Assembly: GCF_002999335.1 (NCBI RefSeq)
Contig: NW_020312700.1
Location: 62,001-126,000, forward strand
Origin: Cyclospora cayetanensis
Lineage: Eukaryota > Apicomplexa > Conoidasida > Eucoccidiorida > Eimeriidae
DNA: 64,000 bases
Reading direction: 5' to 3'
A program made the translations under genes and the position numbers. Below, one piece after another: positions 58,141 through 64,000 of the stretch. Each line of letters opens with the position of its first letter. Positions within the stretch are counted from its first letter, which is position 1. Below the pieces are notes generated by a model, which was not told where the DNA came from, did not search any database, and saw only the letters and a program-made list of their open reading frames with translations.

Positions 58141-59935
58141 TGTTCTAGGCTTCTGAGATAGCTTCACATAGCAAATTGCTTGTGAATATACCGGACTGAC
58201 ATTCCCAGGCAACAAGCGAGACGTGCGAGCGGCCAAACCAATTACCCAATTGGCTATTGTATTTTTGGCTAGAGACAATATGTGTAGCAGGAAATACCAG
58301 TGTGTAGCTCGGCCCGCTAAATATAGTGCCGAGGGAGCGCAGTAGCTCATATTACATGCTACTTTCCTCATTTAGATCCTTAGAGTTGGGGGCAGAGGCA
58401 GGAGAGAGCTTTTCTGCAAGATAGCTCTACGTTTCTACTAAGTTTATGTTGACTCTGGAGTCGTGTCTTCTAAAGGAGACCTTAGAACTACCATTGCACA
58501 TGAGAGGCGCACCGCTGCTACCTCTAAGCGCTCAAATAATTAGCCACACTGAGCTCAGCGAGCAGTAGTCCAGTTTTACTGTTGCTAACTGTGACACACG
58601 TCAAGTACTTCCGTAATGTTAAATTATTCAGAAATTACTTGTGAACTAACGGGATGCTCTGGCTATTACTACACCAAATTGGTTGAGTGTATGGCCACCT
58701 AAGTGGTGTGAAAATTAAAGATGTGTACCGGCATTCTAGGTTTCTACGCGTCAGCGGGTGCAGACAAAGGGGTCACACGGAGCAGTGAGTCGGATCCTAG
58801 CCGTCCCCTTCGCTTACTGGAATACCCCACTAAAGCGAGGGTAAAACGATTCATTATCCAGCTGGATTAAAAACTTTTCAATTTGGTATTTAAAATTTAC
58901 ATTGATATGGTGCTGACTTGTGGCCTTCGACTCACATTTAGCATTTCAATACCACCGAAGCAGCAGCACATCATCAGTGGCTCGCCGTGCTTGCCACCAA
59001 ACGGTAAAGTGTTGAGTATGAGGCTATGTTCTGCGTATATAAGAAACCATTATTACGCATAGTTGGTGGAATTGAAACTGGCGAAATGTAGCAACACCCT
59101 CCACAGTGCGACGCCAACCTGTCGAACACGAGAATAGGTTGCGTCTCTCTCCACTCAGGCGTCTTCAGTGTCTCAGTCACTTGCTTGGGGAATTGAAAAG
59201 ACCATTTAGATTTAAAAGTTGAGCAAAGCAATATGATTCTCGTAATGTCGTTTGATTTCCGTAAATCACCGCTAAACAGACTGCAAATCGAGACTCTACG
59301 TGGGGAAAGCTTTACTGGTAATTTTGGCTTAATTTTCGAGGTTTTACTGTTTTATAAATAAGCAAAGACAATGCATCGCATGCTACATTGCAATGTTTGA
59401 GAGCAGCTGTTGTATCGTGCGGAAGCCCAGGCCGGTCCCCCCTCTCCCCCGCACAATGCATTGGCACGGGTCATTGTACTAGCTGAGCTTTTAGTCAGAA
59501 ACTGCGCTTCATTGTGTCCATTTTTAAATCCATCTTGGCTTTCAGTATCTTTGACAAGTAGAAGTCGATATCTTGGTGGTGCCTCGCATTTCACCAAAAA
59601 GTGCTCGCTTCTGATCATTGATCCCACACTCACTCCGGTGCCGCTCCACCGAACCCAAAGCTGCTCACAATGATGGACGAGCACCGATCCGATGGCTGCT
59701 GTACTGTAAGCTCTCGGACGATGCCCTCGAGTAGCTTATTGGCAGGTTATCCTTCAGTTCCAGGCCACTATCAACTCGTGAAATCGTGAAACATGCATAC
59801 TCCAGACTTTGCGCTTGACTGTAACAAGTCTTGATTTCACGCACTTGCTAGCTCCCTTTCACCCTCGAAAGTCAATGCCAGGTATCTTGCCTATTTGTAA
59901 AAAGTAGGCATATATTACGTGCAGCCGCCTTCTCT

Positions 59936-60289
59936 ATGTCTATAAGGGAATGGCTACTTGGCTCCGCAGTACTCAACACAGTGCTAATATTACATTATGT
60001 TTTGAGTATTTTGCAGGTTGCGCCTCCCGAAAATGAGTCGGAAAGGCAGGGGCTCGTAGTCGGGGGAATTTTGAACCTTTTATTACCCTTCGGCATTGGA
60101 ACGCTTGTCTGCTCGTGCGTAACAGGTAGGCGATCAATGTTAATTCTCGGGATTTTGCAGTTTCTCACTACATTCATTTTTATTGGAATTACCTGGACCT
60201 TCATTTACGGCGTTATCATGCTGATAGCGTCGGCAACACCAAGAGAACAAGCCGTGCCGCAGCAAGCCACGACCCCCGAAGCTGTCTGA
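59936..60289 (+). CDS. Small SPEC3/Stum-like membrane protein
   Basis: A 117-residue intact frame from ATG 59936 to TGA 60287-60289. It has three hydrophobic segments: L-L-G-S-A-V-L-N-T-V-L-I-L near the N-terminus; G-G-I-L-N-L-L-L-P-F-G-I-G-T-L-V; and L-G-I-L-Q-F-L-T-T-F-I-F-I-G-I-T-W followed by Y-G-V-I-M-L. The L-N-x-L-L-P-x-x-G-T, G-x-L-Q-F and G-x-x-W-x-x-x-Y/W-G order matches the SPEC3/Stum domain of small membrane proteins. The tail is polar (P-Q-Q-A-T-T-P-E-A-V). A strong acceptor (gagtattttgcag, 60016) lies in frame before V-A-P-P-E-N-E-S, so residues 1-27 may be replaced by an upstream exon, or removed as a 51-nt intron. It is the only intact gene in the last 12 kb. Role unknown. Confidence 0.65.
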   Translation: MSIREWLLGSAVLNTVLILHYVLSILQVAPPENESERQGLVVGGILNLLLPFGIGTLVCSCVTGRRSMLILGILQFLTTFIFIGITWTFIYGVIMLIASATPREQAVPQQATTPEAV

Positions 60290-61814
60290 CGACAGAAAGA
60301 GCAGGATGCTGTATGATGCAACCTTTTTCGAATCCTTGGCAGTGAGAGTGTGCGTTGCGCGATGCCGCAAGGAGAACGGTTGCCCATACGTGCACATGTT
60401 GTATGAAGGGGAAATGCACGAGTCATTTGATATACAGGCTGTTGACTGACCTAGTCGGACAATGCAATCACTGACTCGCAATACTTTAAGTCTTGACGCT
60501 CTGTGACAGACCACGGAGATAACGTGAACACCTATTAAGCCACTGCGTGGCGTAATAGATGTGCACGTTATCTCCAATTCTCTGTGGCCACTAAATACTC
60601 TTATCAGATTATCTTCAGTAACGTCGTCTTGCCTTGCAGCGCAGTCATAACGATCACAATAGTTGAAGATTTCAGCGTGTTGTGCCAGAAGTTTGGGGGC
60701 ATCAAGTGCAGCCTCTTCCAGAGACAGCAATACATTACGAGTATGCAGAAACTTTAGCACCTGAACTGCCCTATTGTGGCTTTACTGATCTAATGGGAAT
60801 CTTGCTTTTTAATCTTCGAAAGTGTGAACTGTGATTGGTGCCGGTTTCATCTGTTTAAACCTTAGCCACAATTACTTCAGTGTATGTGCGATTTCCGAAA
60901 TGTTTGTCAAGCGGAAGGGATTCGTTACTTCCACAAGGAAAGCGTTTCTCCGTAGAGAGTGCGTGGGATACTGGTTCACTCTGGCCATTCCATATCGGGC
61001 TCGCTTTCTACTAAATGACCAGACACCATTACCAAATGGAACCACTATGGGAAGGGAATTTCTGGATAAAACAACACAGATGACGAGGGATGCCGAAAAC
61101 CAATGAGTCATCCAAAGCTGTATGTCGCCAGTTTAAGACGGAGCTCTCTACTCGTATTGAATTGAAGGTCAATGGCAGGTTACCACGTAGAGCAAGCCAG
61201 CAGCTTGTGCATTGGCCTGCTGCATGCAAACGTTCCTCGGCGTTTCTCTTGGCTGGTATCAATGCCAAAGGCCTGTATCCAAACAATACCGTGACATTAT
61301 GGGCAGGATAATCTTACTCTGGGAAACAGAAAGGTGGGGAATGCCATGAGGCGCGCAGTATACAGCGTCTGCCCATTTCATAGCGGTGTAAGCAACTCCA
61401 GAAGTTTTCAATGTATTTGTGTCTAAAAGTTAGAGAAGAACTAGCTCCCCACGTATTCGTATCGTAAAGCAGATTTATTTAATTGGACAAGCAGCTGTAC
61501 TCTGTCGGTGTGGGGTAGGAGCAATGAGCAACTAGATCCGAATGGTTGGAGTGCCCCGAGGGTGCAGCAACGCACACTTTCGATGTCCCTCTCTCCTCGC
61601 AGCGCAATCAATAGGAGCGGGGATGAGGATTCAAGAAGGCTCATTAAAAATGTCGTTTAACAACGGTAAAGAGCTCTGTACTGGGGCCAAGCACTTCGCA
61701 TTGCTGGGTGCAGCTGTCCCTATGTTCGCCCTCTGATTCCAGTTTGTTATGCACCATAAGATATCCGTACAAGGACACTGAAACACATTGGATACGACCT
61801 TGCACCTCGCGTGT

Positions 61815-61860
61815 CAGGCTTCCTGACACGATGGGAGTGCCTCGGCTAGGCTGCATGTGC
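61815..61860 (+). repeat. Dispersed repeat, partial weak copy 7
   Basis: ACACGATGGGAGTGCCTCGG then CTAGGCTGCATGTGCTG follows the family order (ATGAGGGAAG..CAGCTAGGCTGCG) but is short and diverged. Confidence 0.3.
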
Positions 61861-63117
61861 TGTACCCTTTAAGCACTTCACCTGTGCACAACTAATTCCA
61901 CGTAGCATCTAGCGTACACGACATTGCATCCTTTTGTACTGGGCTTACAACAATCTGCAGTAAATGAGGCGTACGAACAACCAAACAAATTCGTCTATCC
62001 TTTACATATCTTATTCAGATATAACCAATGAAACAAAATGTGTTAAGTGCAACTGGTCCTTATATATGTTCTCCCCCTTTTTCAAAAATGACAGCCTTGT
62101 GTGTCCTGTCTGTAGTTAGAGACTAGCCATGCACATGAAAGAAGAAAGGCTTCCGACCTGTTGCCGTTTTCCAGATGCAGAAGCATGGAATACCGTGCGC
62201 ATAAGGATTATCGGTCAGGATCTACTCCCAAAAATAAAGTAATGGAGGGAATTATATTCATACTAGCTCCCAAACGAGGACCCAAACAAACATTACCTCA
62301 GCGGCGCGAAGGCTCGGGCCGTAGGATCGCTGAAGTGTTTATGGCTTGTATTTCCACAAAACAGACTAAGAACTTCAAAGTAGATAAGAGAATATACTTG
62401 TTCAGTAGTGTTGCCGCTTGTCAGAACAGCTTCTGCATGCAATTTAAGTTGGGTGCACGTCACATAGTCGACTTCCAAGCTTCGCAGGAGACATATGCAA
62501 GCTACTGCGTTCACATCAGCTTGAAAGCCGGCGTCTCTCACCTCAACATGCACTGGGGCTCTATGAGCTTCCATTGCCAGAGAGTAGTTTTTCAGCCTGT
62601 TGCAAATTAATTGGTTAATGTTCCAAGTGTCTTGATCAGAATCAGAAAGCTGTTGTAGGAAAATCTGGCATATTATTGCATCCAGAGGCGGCGGATTCGG
62701 TGGAGTAAAGGTCTTCGGGACCACCCGGCACTACCGTGTGTAGCGATGCGGTCAGAGCCACCATGGGGAGACAGGTATCCACAAGCCGAATACAGAACAT
62801 CTTTGAAGGCTACTGGGTGGATAATCAGCAGAGCTCTTCTTTCTATGACTTCACGCGTAAGGGCTTTGACATTATGGTAAAGCCACAGCTATGGTGCGCG
62901 TTTCTGCACCCTCTAATAACACTCATTACTCACAGCTATATGCGCACACTAGCGGGCAAAGCTAAGACTCTAACACTTTCCACCACACGTGATATTTATT
63001 GATGAACTGCTGGAGAGTTACCTAAGTGCTATGTCTGTTAGTATCTCTAATGATTGCAAATTTCACAACTACACAAGAAGACAATATTGTGTGATGATGC
63101 CCCAGATGCTATGTGTT

Positions 63118-63215
63118 TTGAGCTGCGAGTGCTCGAAGTGCGTAGAAGATGCAGCTATGCCCACCTAGCTGTCTCCCTTCCCTCATGTAGGCAACTCTGA
63201 GGGGCGCATGCACGG
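63118..63215 (-). repeat. Dispersed ATGAGGGGAG/GTAGCTGCA repeat, copy 8 (reverse)
   Basis: The reverse complement reads CCCCTCAGAGTTGCCTACAT, GAGGGAAGGGAGACAGCTAG, GTGGGCATAGCTGCATC and GCACTTCGAGCACTCGCAG, all in family order. Confidence 0.6.
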
Positions 63216-64000
63216 GAATGAGAGAGGTCTTTCGGAAAACATTCAATGACTTTCTATCATGCTTGTGTTAAGTCGAGAGACACGTGTTTTTCTACGTGGA
63301 CCTAAGAAGGAGGGCGACACAGAGTTTAGGGCCTGTCGATCATGCAAACAAAATGAAGTATCATCGCATTGTATTACTTCTTTGCTGTACCCAAGGGGGT
63401 AGACGAACTGCGGAAACAAAGTACTCAACGCACTTCCACTAATTTGCAAACATTTAATGTAGCAGGAAAGTGCCCAAGCGGTGCTTACCACGTTACAAGG
63501 ACTACAAGCACCAGAGGGGGTGTACGTACACCTGAGGCGTTTCTTTCTCCCTATACTCTCGTGTACATAGAGAGTGCTCCTCAGAACTCCCGACGTATAC
63601 ATACAGTTGGGTCTCCTTGCCTGCATCTCTTCGAAGCAGAAAAACAAATCGCTGCCAGATTTGTAATGCAATTTCCACATAGCAGGTGGGACTAACAAGA
63701 GCAACTCAGGAGTATTGCCTTAAAATAAGAAAAAGCGGGGGCGTAAGAAATTTACTAAGGCAAGGACAGGCAGAGTGAGGGCCCCAGCCACCGTCCAGCT
63801 CCAAGATGGGGGGCCCCTAATCCTCAGCAGGTGCACACGGCCGTAGCTTTGCCGCCTTTGCTTTCCCACTAAAACTGCATTATAACCTTCTAGAGGTATC
63901 GGCGGCGTGTGCCAACAAACTTGCATGTAACACAGGGCCCCTATGCCCATCCGAGGGTACGACGGACGCAGCGCCTGTCGCATTCTCCTCCATGCTGCAA

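Larger units (their letters stand above)
51668..59935. other. Repeat desert
   Basis: No intact gene found in ~8.3 kb. Recognisable content is a second decayed gypsy-like pol trace (52495-53649) and dispersed-repeat copies at 52230 and 58070. The longest frame (55228-55683, 151 codons) shows no family resemblance, splice context or low-complexity bias. Confidence 0.5.
60290..64000. other. Gene-poor right end
   Basis: No supported gene. Two overlapping frames on opposite strands around 62161-62724 (143-149 codons) have no recognisable domain and may be element remnants. It contains dispersed-repeat copies at 61815 (weak) and 63118. Confidence 0.45.

Noticed and set aside
62161..62724. Overlapping 149-codon (+) and 143-codon (-) frames
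   Set aside because: Opposite strands of the same stretch with no recognisable domain; possibly element remnant but not supportable.
1..64000. CRISPR arrays, rRNA, tRNA, telomeric AAACCCT arrays
   Set aside because: Looked for by eye. No regularly spaced repeats, no rRNA-like blocks, no convincing tRNA cloverleaf, and no tandem telomere-like array were seen. A tRNAscan run would be decisive for tRNAs.

Overview
The window reads as nuclear DNA of an eimeriid coccidian (Eimeria/Cyclospora-like apicomplexan). Genes are broken into many short exons with GT-AG introns of about 80-600 nt. The proteins carry Ala/Gln/Ser low-complexity tracts, several families are typically eukaryotic (UFC1, FAM98, ARL, Trf4/Cid1 nucleotidyltransferase, EEP hydrolase), and there are degraded Ty3/gypsy-like pol traces, an element class known from Eimeria. 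No bacterial operons, rRNA, recognisable tRNA or CRISPR were seen. Exon models below were built by hand from conserved motifs, splice sites and phase bookkeeping. Within one model, phases agree across all junctions unless stated otherwise.

Layout. 1-164: tail of a truncated gene (+). 639-2290: UFC1, the E2-like enzyme of the UFM1 pathway, five exons (+). 3001-3108: an orphan exon-like C-terminus (+). 4051-9634: large Trf4/Cid1-type nucleotidyltransferase (+). 10206-12839: three small, poorly identified genes on the minus strand. 12.8-19.3 kb: repeat-rich block with a near-identical inverted repeat (14.05-14.55 / 17.32-17.82 kb) flanking decayed reverse-transcriptase and integrase traces. 19323-22362: EEP-superfamily hydrolase (+), facing tail-to-tail an ARF-like small GTPase (22830-25333, minus). 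25.3-30.7 kb: gene-poor. 30754-31248: small unknown gene (minus), divergent from 31368-38364, a 15-exon MLO-like seven-TM protein with signal peptide, long ectodomain and EF-hand-like tail (+). 39896-43105: FAM98 homologue with an RGG-rich tail (+). 43.1-47.3 kb: AT-richer repeat block. 47357-51667: coiled-coil protein and C2HC zinc-finger protein (+). 51.7-64 kb: repeat desert with a second gypsy trace (52.5-53.6 kb), dispersed ~100-bp repeats, and one intact small SPEC3-like membrane protein (59936-60289).

Functionally the genes are unrelated housekeeping and regulatory genes: UFMylation, RNA tailing, tRNA-ligase/RNP biology (FAM98), small-GTPase traffic and Ca2+-linked membrane signalling (MLO-like plus EF-hand). 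Most distinctive is the MLO-like gene: plant MLO proteins bind calmodulin at the C-terminus, whereas here EF-hand-like sequence appears to be fused to the receptor-like body, and a signal peptide plus low-complexity ectodomain precede it.
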